64,000 nucleotides of DNA from Promerops cafer (taxonomy: Eukaryota; Chordata; Aves; Passeriformes; Nectariniidae): NCBI GenBank assembly GCA_013398275.1, contig VZSE01002880.1, positions 490,876-554,875 on the forward strand, written 5' to 3'. Both the position numbers and the translations under genes were made by a program. The notes under the pieces were generated by a model. That model was not told where the DNA came from. It saw nothing but the letters and a program-made list of their open reading frames with translations, and searched no databases. Shown here piece after piece: positions 1 through 35,845 of the stretch; the stretch's first letter is position 1; the number at the start of each line of letters is the position of its first letter.

Positions 1-24067
<24,067 letters not shown>

Positions 24068-24100
24068 CTCGCGGGAGAGAGGGGCAGCGGGACGGCGGGA

Positions 24101-24135
24101 CCGAGGGACGGCGGGACAGCTGGACCGTCCCTCGG
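24101..24135. repeat. Perfect 11-bp inverted repeat, 13-nt loop
   Basis: CCGAGGGACGG at 24101-24111 and its exact reverse complement at 24125-24135. If transcription of PRMT3 starts upstream, this would form a GC-rich hairpin in the 5' UTR about 35-70 nt before the ATG at 24067. Confidence 0.9.
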
Positions 24136-24317
24136 CCATCCCCCGGCACCGGGAGGGTGTTCCGTGTTCCAGCGCGGAGCAGCAGTCCCGCCGTCCGCGC
24201 TTGGCCGGCGCCCGGCTGTTTGGGTCTCGCAAACGGCGCGGCTGCGATGGGAGGGTTAAGGGGAACAGCACGCGCTTTTGAATGTCAGCTTTTAAATAAA
24301 GTTTAGCGACAGACAGA

Positions 24318-24424
24318 ACCGCAGAGTCGCAGGAGCGATGAGGTTGGAAAAACCTCTGAGGCTGGAAAAACCTCTGAGGTCATCGAGTCCGACCTATGAG
24401 CAAACACCACCCTGTCAACCAGAC
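24318..24424 (-). mobile_element. CR1 fragment, first half of an element split by an LTR
   Basis: Reverse-oriented CR1 3' end: AGGTTGGAAAAACCTCTGAG, TCATCGAGTCCGACCTATGA, CACCACCCTGTCAACCAGAC. It stops at AGAC, where the LTR begins, and resumes at 25195. It contains an 18-bp tandem duplication (24340-24357, 24358-24375). Confidence 0.9.
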
Positions 24425-25194
24425 TGTCCACAAAACTCGGATTCATTACCCGGTGTGCAACAAGCCAGAAATGCACACTAAGAGATGCCGATTATTTATT
24501 ATAGAGTTGCACAAGCCTAGGTGCTCGGTGGTGTTCCACAAATAAAGAACACAAACTATCAGACCTTCTTTTTATACATTATACACTATTTACACATTAT
24601 ACACTATTTGTACATTTCAGCGAAGGAATTAGCATCCATGCTACAAGTTACATAGTTCTCTTATTAATTAGTATTCTATCTTGTATTGGTTAAAGATTCT
24701 TTTCCTCCTCATGTTAATTAGGCTGTGTGCTCAGTCATTATTTGAGTTGGTTGCTTGGGTTGGTGCTGTGATTCCTTGGCTCTCATCTTCCCCTTCCGGA
24801 CTTAGCTTTTACCCAGCTGGAACTGATTGCAGCACAATTGCTGAGTTGTCTTTATTAGTTTCTTCCTTATCTTCTGCCAGATCTCCTTATGGCCCATAAA
24901 TTCTGCATTCTTTGTGTCCACTATCAGGGGTACCTCCTTCTTTCCAAGCTTTGTTAACCTCCCCCCAGGTCTGAGATCATTGAAGCATGTCCAGCCCTAA
25001 ACCTTAACAAGGTAATTCCACCAACAAGTAATTTGTTTTTCTAACACCTGGAGATCCCTTAGAGCTTGTTAGTGGCTCTCTGTTTTACCAATTAGATCTC
25101 CCTCCTTGTTGATTAGGCTTGAAAGTATGCAAAGATCAAACGTTGTAGAACGTTTTTTCTTAAGGAAATCTTACATATTCCACATTTTACAACA
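24425..25194 (-). mobile_element. Solo LTR of an endogenous retrovirus, nested in CR1
   Basis: 770 bp bounded by TG...CA and flanked by a 4-bp target-site duplication, AGAC (24421-24424 and 25195-25198). On the minus strand it starts TGTTGTAAAATGTGG and ends TTTTGTGGACA. TATAAAAAG lies at 24576-24568 and AATAAA at 24500-24495, about 70 nt later, giving a normal U3-R-U5 order. A 17-bp tandem repeat lies just upstream of the TATA box (24575-24609). No internal retroviral sequence is next to it, so it is a solo LTR. It points the same way as PRMT3 and lies within about 400 bp of its start codon. The ERV family cannot be named with certainty. Confidence 0.85.
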
Positions 25195-25330
25195 AGACCA
25201 TGGCACTAAGTGCCACATTCAGTCTTAAACACTGCCAGGGAGAGTGACTCCACCACCTCCCTGGACAACCCATTCCAATTTCTAATCACCCTTTCTGTGA
25301 AGAAATTCTTCCTAATGTCCCTTATAAATG
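25195..25330 (-). mobile_element. CR1 fragment, second half of the split element
   Basis: Resumes as AGACCATGGCACTAAGTGCC, then AGAGTGACTCCACCACCTCC, then TGAAGAAATTCTTCCTAATG, all reverse-oriented CR1. Joined across the LTR it is one continuous CR1 3' end. Confidence 0.92.
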
Positions 25331-26228
25331 AGACCTCATTCAAATGCAGAAGCTAAAAAGAGGTTAAAAAAACTATATAGAAAACCAAAGCTTGAAGCTC
25401 ATCACTTGAAGAACACAGTTAGTAGCTGGTGTTCCAGTTGGGTTACTGAAGCTCCTTCATTTTCTCTGTGTTTTGTGCCTGACACAAACACACATCTCTT
25501 TAGAAGCAAACAGTGCTGGTTCCCATGGTTCTAAGCAGGATGTGGCGGGGGAAATGTCAAAGCTGGGATTTTTATGATTTGTACCCTCAAAGTGTCTAAG
25601 TTCATAGCTGTGCTACCACAAATATTTCCAAAAATAATGAAATTACTATTTCACCTGGAACCTGACTACCTTGGCAGGAGCAGAGCATCCTGCTGGAACA
25701 GCTCCGAGTCAGGCGTGTTTGTGCCATGTTTATTCCCTGACATGACATACTTAAGGAATCTCCCATATCTCATCACTGCTGTTAGTCAGCTGTGCCTCCC
25801 TAGGCACCACACGTTTTTAAATGACATCTTGTACTTTTGGATTAAATCGGTTATCTGTGAGTAGGTTAAAAAGTTAGTGAAGTTTGCAGGCCTCTGCGCT
25901 GGCACTTTGGTTCAGGAGATAGAACATATCCTTTAAAAGCTGATTTGCCAAACTTCTCCACTTCCTATGCTTTGGTGCTCGGCGTGGTCACACCACACAT
26001 CAAATGGGTTCCTTTTCCAAATGAAACCACCCAGCTCCAGAGCAGCAGTCACAGGAACAAACTACAGCTGCTAGCCCGAAGTGAAAATCTCAAAGGTAGC
26101 AGGTGCTGGGTTTTCAGGACAACATCTTTTGCTACCCTTGTGCCACGCTACTCACCAGGGCAGACATGGCGATGGTTTCCTCCCTTTGCATCTTGTTTTT
26201 CGTAAGAAGCTAAACTACATTACATGTA
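25331..26228. other. Intergenic, nothing recognised
   Basis: About 900 bp of unremarkable sequence between the split CR1 and the long CR1. No gene recognised. Confidence 0.6.
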
Positions 26229-27059
26229 CATTAAGTAAGTTTGCTGACCAAGGTAAACTGGGAGGAGCTGTCAACTCCCTTGAGGGCAGAGAGGCCCTGC
26301 AGAGAGACCTCAGGAAATCAGAGAAGTGGGCAATCACCAGCTGTGTGGAGTTTATCAAGGCAAAGCACCAGATTCTGTGCTGGGGAAGGGGCAGGCCTGG
26401 TTGTGGAACGAGAGGCTGGAGATCAGCGCTGCAGGAAGGGACCCGGGGGTCCAGGGCCATGGCAAGCTGGGTATGGGCCAGCAGTGGCCTGCAGCCAGGA
26501 GGGCCAGCCCTGTCCTGGGGGCATCAGGCACAGCATGGCCAGCTGGGCAAGAGGGAGATTGTCCTGCTCTGCTCGGAGCTGGAGCGGCCTCACCTCCAGT
26601 GCTGGGGCAGTTTTGGGTGCCACAATGTGAGAAGGACATTGAGCTGTTAGAGAGTGTCCAAGGAAGGCCACAAGGATGGTGAAGGGTCTGGAGCAGAAGC
26701 CGTGTGAGGAGCAGCTGAGATCACTTGGTCTGTTCAGCCTGGAGGAGATTCAGGGAAGACCTCATTGCAGCTACAACTTCCTCGTGAGGGGACAGGACTC
26801 AAGGAAACAGCATGAAACTGAGTCAGGGGAGGTTTAGGCTGGATATCAGGAAAAGGCTCCTCACCCAGAGGGTGGCTGGGCACTGGAACAGGCTCCCCAG
26901 AGAAGTGGTGACAGCACCAAGCCTGGCAGAGCTCAAGAAGCATTTGAACAATACCCTCAGACACATGGTGTGACTCTTGGGGTGATCTGCCCAGGACAAG
27001 AAGTTGGACTCGATGACCCTGATAGATCCCTTCCAATTCAGAATTCTATGATTCTACAA
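26229..27059 (+). mobile_element. CR1 LINE, ORF2 end plus 3' UTR
   Basis: About 830 bp. Begins in the end of ORF2 (AAGTTTGCTGACCAAGGTAA, then CTGGGAGGAGCTGTC) and runs through CTTGAGGGCAGAGAGGCCCT, GAGTGTCCAAGGAAGGCCAC, TTCCTCGTGAGGGGACAGGA, CTGGGCACTGGAACAGGCTC to the tail ATTCTATGATTCTA. It is the most complete CR1 copy here, truncated at the 5' end and with internal deletions. Open frames of up to 189 codons overlapping it come from its GC-rich sequence and are not intact proteins. Confidence 0.97.
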
Positions 27060-27928
27060 TAGTTATTTTACAAAGGATGAGACTGCAACAGCACTCGATA
27101 TGTAGCTCTCAGTGTAAGGGAAGATACCAAGTGTTTGTTAATACTTTATAATCATTGCTCAACAGAGTGATGGTCAGCATTATCATCATCTATGCAGTTT
27201 TTGGTCATTTGTAGAGGGGTGTAACCAAGGGTCTGATTGTCATCTCATTTTTAGTAAACAAATTCAGTAGTGTTTGCTGAGTATAAAAGCAAAGAGATTT
27301 GAATTGATTAGTAAAAATAATTTTTTAAGAAAAGGAGTGAGATGCAGAATTCAAGAAGGAAACATGAAAGTCTGATTTTACTTGTCTGGGTCACAATCCC
27401 TGCTCTCTCAGCTGTGCTTTTATATCTGTCCCATACACCTTAATTTTCCCTTTCACCATCCTACCTCTCAAAGCTAACGAAGACTTTTAAGTATGGTACT
27501 AATTAAATAGATTAGGCTTGCTTAATTATAGGCAAATCAAGAGGGACATGAAAAACCTAAATTTGGATACTGGTTTTAGATAAATCCAGTATGCCAGATT
27601 TCAAAAAGGGCCTAGGAGCTACTAAGTCAGACTCCTTCACAAATTTTATCCTATACTTTAAAAAAATCCTATATCCATTCAGACCTCTACAGGTATGAGA
27701 AGATACCACCAATTTTGTAAACACTACTTAGTGGTGTGAACTGAGTGCTTCTCATGGAATCTTTTTCCTACATATCAATTCAGTACTGCTCAATGAATTA
27801 GAATTAGTGCAAAATGCTGGCAAGGTGCTGCATTCCCTTCGTGTACAGAGGAAATTTAGCCAAGTCACATGCTTCTACCTTCTGCCCCCTAGGATCCGAT
27901 CCCCCGAAAGAAACAGAAGTGATGCAGA

Positions 27929-28708
27929 ATGATAAAACACAGTTCCCCTCTACTCTTGCTCAAGGAGTTAGGAGCAGAAATAGATTTAACAGGCGCTGCT
28001 CTGTCAGCAGCACGCAGGCTGATAGCAGCAAAAGCAGGAACAGCAGCTTCTTTGTGTTTCACTGAAATTCTCCTCTCCCCCCTCCCGCCCCCGAGGGGCA
28101 AGGGGTCACTGATTGCATCGTCTTTGCTCCAGTGCACACCCTCAGCTATTGTTGAGTTCCCTCAGAGAGCACAGGCTGGATGTGCTGCACACAGCCTTGT
28201 AACTGAGCCTTCTTTTTTATTGCTGTGTGAATTAAGATTCTCAATAAATGCAAAGCACCTGTTCCTTGGGGTCACTGTATGTAACGCTTTGGGTGAGGAC
28301 CATATGAAATCTGCAGAAATGTATAACTTACACTGGTACCTCTTGAAATATGATCATCTTTGTTACAATCTCCTAATCCTTGTAAAGGGATTTGCATGGT
28401 ACAGGAAGATTTACAATGTAATGGATTACTGTTTCATAATCTGGGCCGAGGGGAAGAAACTTCAAATATTTGCTGGGGTTTTTTTTACTGCATTTCAAAC
28501 TTTTTTCCAATTCTGGAAACAAAATACTAGGGAGACTGTTGGAGGGTGTTCACTCACAAAATATGGTATCAACATATCACTTGTGGGCTTCGTTTCATCT
28601 GGATTTCCAAGCATGTGTAACTTTATTCCCTACCTGCGTCACTTTTTTGTGGCCCATGTGCTTGTCATAATTCAAAACCAAAGAAATATGTTAATAGAAA
28701 TTGTGTAG
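27929..28708 (+). other. 259-codon open reading frame of unknown status
   Basis: Longest stop-free ATG frame in the window. The product begins MIKHSSPLLLLKELGAEIDL and has an Ala/Leu-rich N-terminal third, then an aromatic- and hydrophobic-rich remainder. I recognise no domain. There is no promoter, no intron signal and no family resemblance. It is probably a chance frame or unrecognised repeat material, but it is long for DNA of this base composition. Confidence 0.15.
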
Positions 28709-29778
28709 GGAAAAAAAAGAGTATTTTTAAACAAACTATTATTAAATGGCTATGACTTTACCCTGTGTAAAATATATTAGAAAAAAAAGAGAGGGCAGAT
28801 TTTTAAAACTTCATATTAACAAACCAAAGTACTCCCTAGTTGCGTAGTCAGAGTTGTATTTTTTAAATTTTAACCACTCAAGGTCACCAACAGAGCAGAC
28901 AACAGTTCACAACCATGAAACTCACAACTGAAGAAAATTTTTCAAAAGCATTTTCTCTCTGGAGAGTCCAAACTGTCCAAAACTTTGCTTTACACTCCTT
29001 GGATACTAAAGCTAGCCTGCTACTTGTAAGTGCCAAGAATGACACTCTCAAAGGCAAATACACTTATTTTCAGTCCTCCCACCCCAGTTTGTTGCATTTT
29101 TATTGATTTAATGATGGAAACTCTCCGTAGCCAGCAGTGAAAAAACAGATAGTGGCTTTTTCATTGAGCCTTTAAGATGTGTGGAGATGAGCAGGTTCTC
29201 ACAAAGCTGTCACTTCCCCACATCACACAGCTCCAGAGGCCTTAGGTGCAGCAGAAGGAGGTGCAGAAACCTCACCTTTTGCAGAATGCTATCCCTGCAA
29301 GTAAAACAGCAGTAATGGCAGTGAGCTCTTAACCCTTTATTGCCCTCACAGCCAAAGGATGAATTTAGACTCTGTTAAAATAATAAAAGCTGGGGAAGAT
29401 TTAAATGGAGTATAAATCAGAAAATGTGAGTGCCAGTTTGTATGCAGAGGGAGTGAGCTGTAGTCAAAAGGTATTTTTTATTCTTACCATAAGGAGAAGT
29501 TAGTAGTATTGAAAGCAGAATTGTTATTCTGAACTTAAATGCTCAGTCAGTATAAAAGTTTCATAAAATGATGACCATATTCCCCTTAGTATGCTAAGAT
29601 AACTGACTGAGGTATTTTTCATCTGGGCAAAGCCCAGCAGACTTTTTGTAGGGCTCACCCTCAAAGCAGGATTAGTCTTAAGCTTGAGAGAGAAGGTGAG
29701 CCTAAATCTGGAGCTGAAGTGGGGCTGGAAAGGGCTGCCAAAGGAAAGTATGGGCTGCAAAACAAAACTTTCATCGGG

Positions 29779-29835
29779 GCAGGTTTTGGGTTGTTGGGTT
29801 TTTGGTTTTGGGTTTTTTTTTTTTTTGCGGGGGTG
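29779..29835 (+). repeat. G/T-rich low-complexity run
   Basis: Repeated GGGTT and GGTTTT words followed by a T-run and GCGGGGGTGG. It could fold into a G-quadruplex on the plus strand. Confidence 0.75.
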
Positions 29836-32008
29836 GATGGCAGGGAAGGGGTGTTATTTACTTGGGCAATTTGGATTTGTTGTTGTTTCGTTTTTAACAA
29901 AAATTCACCCTGGAACTAGGGTTAGGGTTATATTACAAAGTGTGGGACTCACTATGTTACACACACACACATATTTATACTTCTACAGAAGTGCCTCCAT
30001 AAAATGTGCATTGTGGAGCAGCTTGAGGAAAATGGGGTAGTTTCAGGTGCTACTGGTCACTGGAATCCAACTGAGATCTCTCCAAACAGGTAATGTTAAA
30101 AAAATAATTAGATACTTAGAAAATCACTGGTCTTCAGAGTTACATTGACTGTTTCTGTCCAAAGGGTAAATGCAGATAAAAGAATTTATAAGCACCTTGA
30201 GGATAAACCAGTGTTCACAGAGAAAGCAGCTGTAAGCATCTCAAACTTTTCTGTCTCATAGTACCTGTGTTTCTGCAGGGAAAATGTCTCTTTTCTACAG
30301 GGAAAAAATACCTGAACTTTGAGTAAATGATTGTGCAGAAAAACGACAAGAAAAATCCTATCCCTGTTTGAAGTACAATAAAGCTTAGACCACATCTTTA
30401 CCATGAAAATAGATGATCTTTATTCATCCACAGCAAGAAGACAAGTGAAGACAGGTGGCATTGTGATCAGCTTTCAGGTTGAACTGTGGGGGCTGTGCAT
30501 TAAAAACAAACCTCCAAAAGCAACTATTTGACACTTGACTTTTTTTTAATAGCATCTGCAAGGTGCTTAGTGTCTCAAGAGTGGATGTCAGGCATTTAGC
30601 AAGCTTTGGGAGGAAGGAAGTAGATGAGTTACCTGGGAAAAATCTCCTTCTTGTGCAGGGATGAGCATCTGCAAGGTTATGGCCACCAGAACTGACCGAA
30701 GAGTGGAATCTTGAAGTGTGCGAGAAAAAAGAAAGGATCAAATTGTTTGAGCTTGAACTTTAGAAATCATAAATGAGAGGAGCATTAGGATACGTGTGCA
30801 CAGCTGTGTAAGGAACTGGGTGCTCAGTACCTGGGTTTGCAAGGGCTTCATAAGAGCAGACATGAAATGCAAGCAGAGGGAGACGATGACATTTTGTGGA
30901 TCATGGGAGAACAGGGACCAGCAGAAGCCAGTCATACTTCTCACATCTGTTACACATGCAGTGAAAATGATTTACCTGAGTGTGCACTAGAGCACAGCTG
31001 ATCCCATTACCTCCGTTTGCACAGATGTAACAAAAATACAAGTATTTATTTGTTCAGCTTCACTTTCCCTAAGTTGTGATTGCCTCAGAAGAATGAGGAA
31101 CAGCACTGATTAGGAGTCAGAGAAAGAAGCAATCAAAAAGTAGACTCAGGCACAATAACACATCCGTTTACCCTGCTTCTCTCACAAAATTATTTTTACT
31201 TTTGAAACAAAGATGGAAGGAGGTGTTTATTCATCACGTTGCATTTTTCAAAAAAGAATTTGTGGTTGGCTGGGATGAATTCAGTTCCTCACTTCCAGCA
31301 AAGAATGTACTATCTTACTTTCATTTCTATGTCTAGAAAACCAGAGTTACTTTTACAATGATTATGACAACCACAGATTTGGAATATTTCAAGAGTTCAG
31401 GATCTTGAAAGATTTATTGCAACAGCTCAGTTAAATCTTTGTAGAGGAACTATAAACACAGGATTTTTTTTCATGTTATAACTATTGAAAGGACAGTTAT
31501 TATCTCTTGCTGTAAACTTCTAGTGAAAACTTTGCAGGAGAAGATATAAGGCAGCTTGGGAAAATGATGTTCTCAGAAACAATCTGGATATCTCAAAGAT
31601 TTTTACACCCAGAGGTGTAAAGAATGTAGGAAGGAGGAAAAAGGATTTCTTACCCTGCACAAAAAAAGTAAATAAACAATAGCAAAATGTAAATGTGCAA
31701 TCAAGGCATTTTTAGAGCAGGTAAACTAAAGTATTATGACTCTAACAAAAAATCATTACATAGCATTAGGACAGTCTTTCCATTTCTGTGCCAGCTTGTT
31801 TCAGTCTAGATTTTTATTGACAAATTTTAGCCTCATTTTCAGTTCATTTCACTGAAAAAAACCCTCCTAACATAAAAATGGAAATATTCTTCAGTAAAAC
31901 TGCAAATTTTCCTGATAAATATTAATTCCTGCTTCTTTAAAAGGTGCTTATTTGAGGTATTATGAGTAGTAGCTGTGTGTTAAATCTCCCATTCTTTGTA
32001 CCAGCTTC

Positions 32009-32026
32009 TTTAAAAAAAAAAAAAAA
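32009..32026. repeat. A-rich simple run
   Basis: Near-homopolymer A run ending in ATAAA. Confidence 0.8.
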
Positions 32027-32039
32027 TAAACCAGCCAAT

Positions 32040-32525
32040 GAAAAGTGCCTAGACTGACGCTGTCTCCCTCGGTTAATCCAAGGCCAGCAGAGGGATAATT
32101 TGATTAAACTGAGACCCTAATTTATTTAGCTTTAGTTCTGGATCAACCTCTTCTTAATAGAGTGCTGTCGTCTCCAATTGTTTGATGAAAATTAAAGTGA
32201 CATAAATACCATGGGACTTTTCCAATCTGATTAGTCAGCTAACTTGCATCAATACTACCCCAGCCATCAGGCGCTGGCGTCCTTCCTTTCACCAGCCTTA
32301 CTAACAACTGACAAGTTCTCCTTGAAGACTGGGCACCCACGCTGCCACTCAGACCCCCACACTTAACCCATCATCCCTCCTCAATGGGTCTTGTTTGACA
32401 AGGTGCCCACACCTTTCTCCATTGCTGTTCCTCAGACAAAGCTAAATATTGTTTTATTAGCAATCAATAGCCTGTTAATCCCAAACGATTTCACAAATCC
32501 ACTGAGCTCTCAAGCTGATTAAAAA
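32040..32525. promoter_or_regulatory. Candidate conserved non-coding element A
   Basis: No coding frame. It has clustered homeodomain-type words: GGTTAATCC (32071), TTTGATTAAACTGAG, CTAATTTATTTAG, CAATTGTTTGATG and TTAATCCC (32475). Two bicoid/OTX-like TAATCC sites flank the block. It reads like a developmental enhancer; conservation is not tested. Confidence 0.35.
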
Positions 32526-32552
32526 CGTTTGGGTTGTTTTTTTGTTGGTTTG

Positions 32553-32578
32553 TTTTTTTTTTTTTTTTTTTTTTTTTT
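32553..32578. repeat. Poly(T) run of 26
   Basis: Uninterrupted T run, preceded by further T/G-rich sequence from 32537. Confidence 0.95.
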
Positions 32579-33790
32579 AAGCTGCTAAATTTCAGATCTC
32601 CCCTGCCAGCCCTCACACTGATATGGCACATTATAGCTGGTAAGCAAAGCCACAAAAGCAAAAGAGGTCTCTTGTCCTTAATGTTGCCTTTAAGTAGACA
32701 TTTGCAAATGTTTCACAGTTTAAACATGAGCAAAGCTATGCCATCAACCCCCCAGCACATTTACTGGCTCCTCCACTTTCAATCCATCCGTTTGAAACTT
32801 AAGAATACAAGAGCTCCTGAGCCTTTTCTTTTTACAGCAAGATGGTAAATTCTTGCTTGGTCTGTGGGCTGGGGCTCTAAGGAGTGAGAGAAGTAAGCTT
32901 CTTTGATTTGCAGGATATAAAATGCTAACAAAGCAGCTGTTGCACTGTTGAACCGTGTTGAATTCACCTCCAAGCCCCAGACACAGGCTGGGGTGATACC
33001 TGTGTTTGCACAGTGGCTCACAGACACATCTTCTGTGAGGCACAAGGGGAACAGCATTAGAAGCACATTTCCTCTTGGGTTTACTCATCCTCACTCACTG
33101 CCTGCCTGCCTTTGCCCTGCAGAGCTGGTAATACAGTGGCACTTTACTTAGGTGCTGCAGTATAATTCAAAGTTAAGGCACACAGGCAGTGTTGAGAGGC
33201 ACACACTGAGCCTCTGAGGCACCCACGCTGACTCGGTGAGCTGCCTTTGCAAGGCTGGGTTTTAGGCTGGGTTTTACTCTTCTTACCCCTGCTGAGTTGC
33301 TCCTGTAGGTTTGCTCCCTCTGCAACAGCAAGGAAGGAAGGGCTGTGGCCAAGCTGATGCCTCAGCAATGTTGAACATACCCTGCCTGAAACAAGCATTG
33401 AAATGGGTGGTCTTGACTCTTCAGTACAAGACAGTTAACTCTAGGAAAATTCTTGTTGACACTGAAGGAGTTAACTAAAAGTAAAAATGGGCTAACACAC
33501 ATTTTATGCTCTTTGTGCAGGGACTTAACATACCCAAATAGAGGTTTGAAGTGATCTCATTTCTGATTTGTCATTTGGATCTGCAGACCCCTTTTGGTGG
33601 ATGCACACTGGATTCTTTTCAGAAGAGGGTAAGCCAGAGTGTCCACTCCAGGTGCACCCCAGATTTGCTCTGCAGCTGAACTGAGGGTCTGAACTGCTTG
33701 TTTAGACTGCTTCAAACCACAAGTGTGGTGCAGATAGTGAATTCAGGGCACCAGACTAAATCTGATCTAGATTATAAACCCCTTGATCTC
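32579..33790. other. Intergenic, nothing recognised
   Basis: About 1.2 kb with no gene or recognised repeat. A small tandem GCTGGGTTTTAG-type duplication lies near 33254-33279. Confidence 0.6.
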
Positions 33791-34126
33791 AGAATCATAG
33801 AATGGTTTGGGTTAGAAGGGATCTCCAAAGATCATCTAGTCAAACCCATCTGTAATGAGCAGGAACATCTTCAACTACATCAGGTTGCTCAGGGCCCCAT
33901 CCAACCTGGCCTTGATGTTTCCAGGGATGGGACATCTACAGCCTCTCTGGGAAACCTGTCCCAGTGTTCACCACCCCCATCACAAAACATTTCTTCCTTT
34001 TACCTAGTCTCAATTTGCCCTCTTTTAATTTAAAACCATCACACTTTGTCCTATCACTACAGGCCCCAGTAAAAAGCCTGTCCTCATCTTTCTTATAAAG
34101 CCCCTTTAAATATAGACAGACCAAAC
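33791..34126 (-). mobile_element. CR1 LINE 3' fragment
   Basis: Begins AGAATCATAGAATGGTTTGG and runs GGGCCCCATCCAACCTGGCC, TTTCTTCCTTTTACCTAGTC, AAGCCCCTTTAAATATAGAC. This is a reverse-oriented CR1 3' end of about 335 bp. Confidence 0.96.
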
Positions 34127-35366
34127 TTATTGTGCTGTAGATGTAAGAATTTCAACATCTCTTGCTTCTGTTTATTGATCTGCTCCTAAGAAACCCTGTA
34201 AACATAATATTTTTTTCTGTCACATTGAGTGAACTGTTGTTCCAGAGTTCTTCCCCACAGGAATAATCCCTGTGAATCATTACAAATGGTCACAATTTAG
34301 AGTAATTCCCCTGAGGTTTCACTTGGTGCTATGAGTCACCTGCCTCTGCAGACTGAGCATTAGTGATGCTCCTGCATTTTTACAAAACTGAGGTCACCCA
34401 GCTTGTTTACTGGAACTGGCAGCCAAATCCTACAGCTGAAAGCTGAGGCAGATGCCCAAGCAGCTGCTGTCCATGTTACATGAGCAGCAAGGAGATTTCC
34501 TGCTTTGTTCAAGTTCTCCAAACCATTGGTTCATTTCTCTGGCAACATTCAGAGCATGCTGGAGACAGCAGTTAGGCAGTTTTGCTATTAATTGATACCA
34601 TGGGTTTGGGTAGTAATAACTTGGTTTCTTTAATGACCATGCTTGCATGCTGAAATTCTGTCTTCTGAACTTCAAAGCCCCAGAACTGAATAACTGTCAG
34701 AGAAGCTGGAGACTAGAAATCTAGATCCAGATCCAGGGTAGAATTGGAGCCAACAGCCAATTTCCAAACAAATTCATCTGGATGTCCAGCAGTTCAATAA
34801 AATTAAGATTGAGTCTCAGTGGTTTATTTTGACTTCCAGTTTCCATGTTCAGAAATACCTGACAATAAATGATTCTTCTATCAATATTATTCTCACTTTT
34901 GTTCCCCAGAAAAAATCTGTGACTACAAAAACATGAAAGAGTCTGTCTTCAAAAAACTTCAAAAATGTCAATTGCCACTTTTATGTTACCATTACAGTAA
35001 ACCTGGTGCAACCCTACTGAGCTAATACTTCGCTGTGTTATCCAAAATCTGTCCTCCCCAAGAGCTGTCCTGGTTATCTCTTATCAGCCAGAGTGGATAA
35101 AGTTGTGTTTGCTCTCCTGTTTCCTGCTTTCCTTGCCTGCCTGCTTTATTTCTGTTCTGTTCAGTGCAGGTGTCACTCCTTGCCCTTGAAGAACCAACTC
35201 ATTTTGAAGAGACATTACCAAAATATAGCAGCACATTAGAGGGAGGAAGGCTTTACCCAATATGTGGTTTGAGGTCCTTAAATGAGGAAGTGGGTGACCC
35301 TTCAGGGAACCTCTGATTTGTATAATCCCTGATTTGTATAAAGCACTTTGTAACAAACAACATCTT
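34127..35366. other. Intergenic, nothing recognised
   Basis: About 1.2 kb. A 13-bp direct repeat, CTGATTTGTATAA, occurs at 35313-35325 and 35329-35341. Confidence 0.6.
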
Positions 35367-35550
35367 TCACAGAATCACAGAATGCTCTGGGTTGGAAGGG
35401 ACCTTAACACTCATTTCATTCCAGTCCCCCCTGCCGTGGGCAGGGACACCTTTCTCTAGACCAGAGTGCTCAAAGTCCTGGACAGCCTGGCCTTGGACAC
35501 TTCCAGGGATGGGGCAGCCACAGCTTCTCTGGGCACTCTGTGCCAGTGTG
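35367..35550 (-). mobile_element. CR1 LINE 3' fragment
   Basis: Starts TCACAGAATCACAGAATGCT, with GGTTGGAAGGGACCTTAACA and CTGGCCTTGGACACTTCCAG. Reverse orientation, about 185 bp. Confidence 0.95.
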
Positions 35551-35845
35551 ACTTTCTGTGTATTTACATAGATTTTCCCATTTTGCCTAATTGCTCTTGC
35601 AGGCCGCTCTGGTTCCTTTTAAGCACATTTGAAAATGAGCTGCTCTCCTTGTTCCTGGGCTTTCATTGCAAGATTGCTCTAGAGCCTGTTTTTCTAATGC
35701 TCAGGAACCATGTTATTTCTAGCATAGCTGTTGGATGGAGCTGCCGTGTGGAGCTGGGGGCCAGGACCATGCACATGTAGCACCTCTCCAGGAGCCTGCA
35801 AGCCCTGCTGCAAGCAGGATGAGAGAGGGGAAGAGGAATGGTTTT

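Larger units (their letters stand above)
27060..31999. other. Intergenic, no recognised gene
   Basis: About 5 kb of mostly AT-rich DNA. It holds a long open frame (27929-28708, listed separately), a G/T-rich low-complexity run near 29779-29835, and a short (CA)n near 29960. No repeat family recognised. Confidence 0.6.

Noticed and set aside
26081..26671. Overlapping long open frames on both strands (up to 189 codons)
   Set aside because: They lie mainly in the CR1 copy and come from its GC-rich composition; the CR1 reading frame itself is truncated.
29915..29930. Two TTAGGG units, possible interstitial telomere
   Set aside because: Only two copies within a G/T-rich patch; expected by chance.
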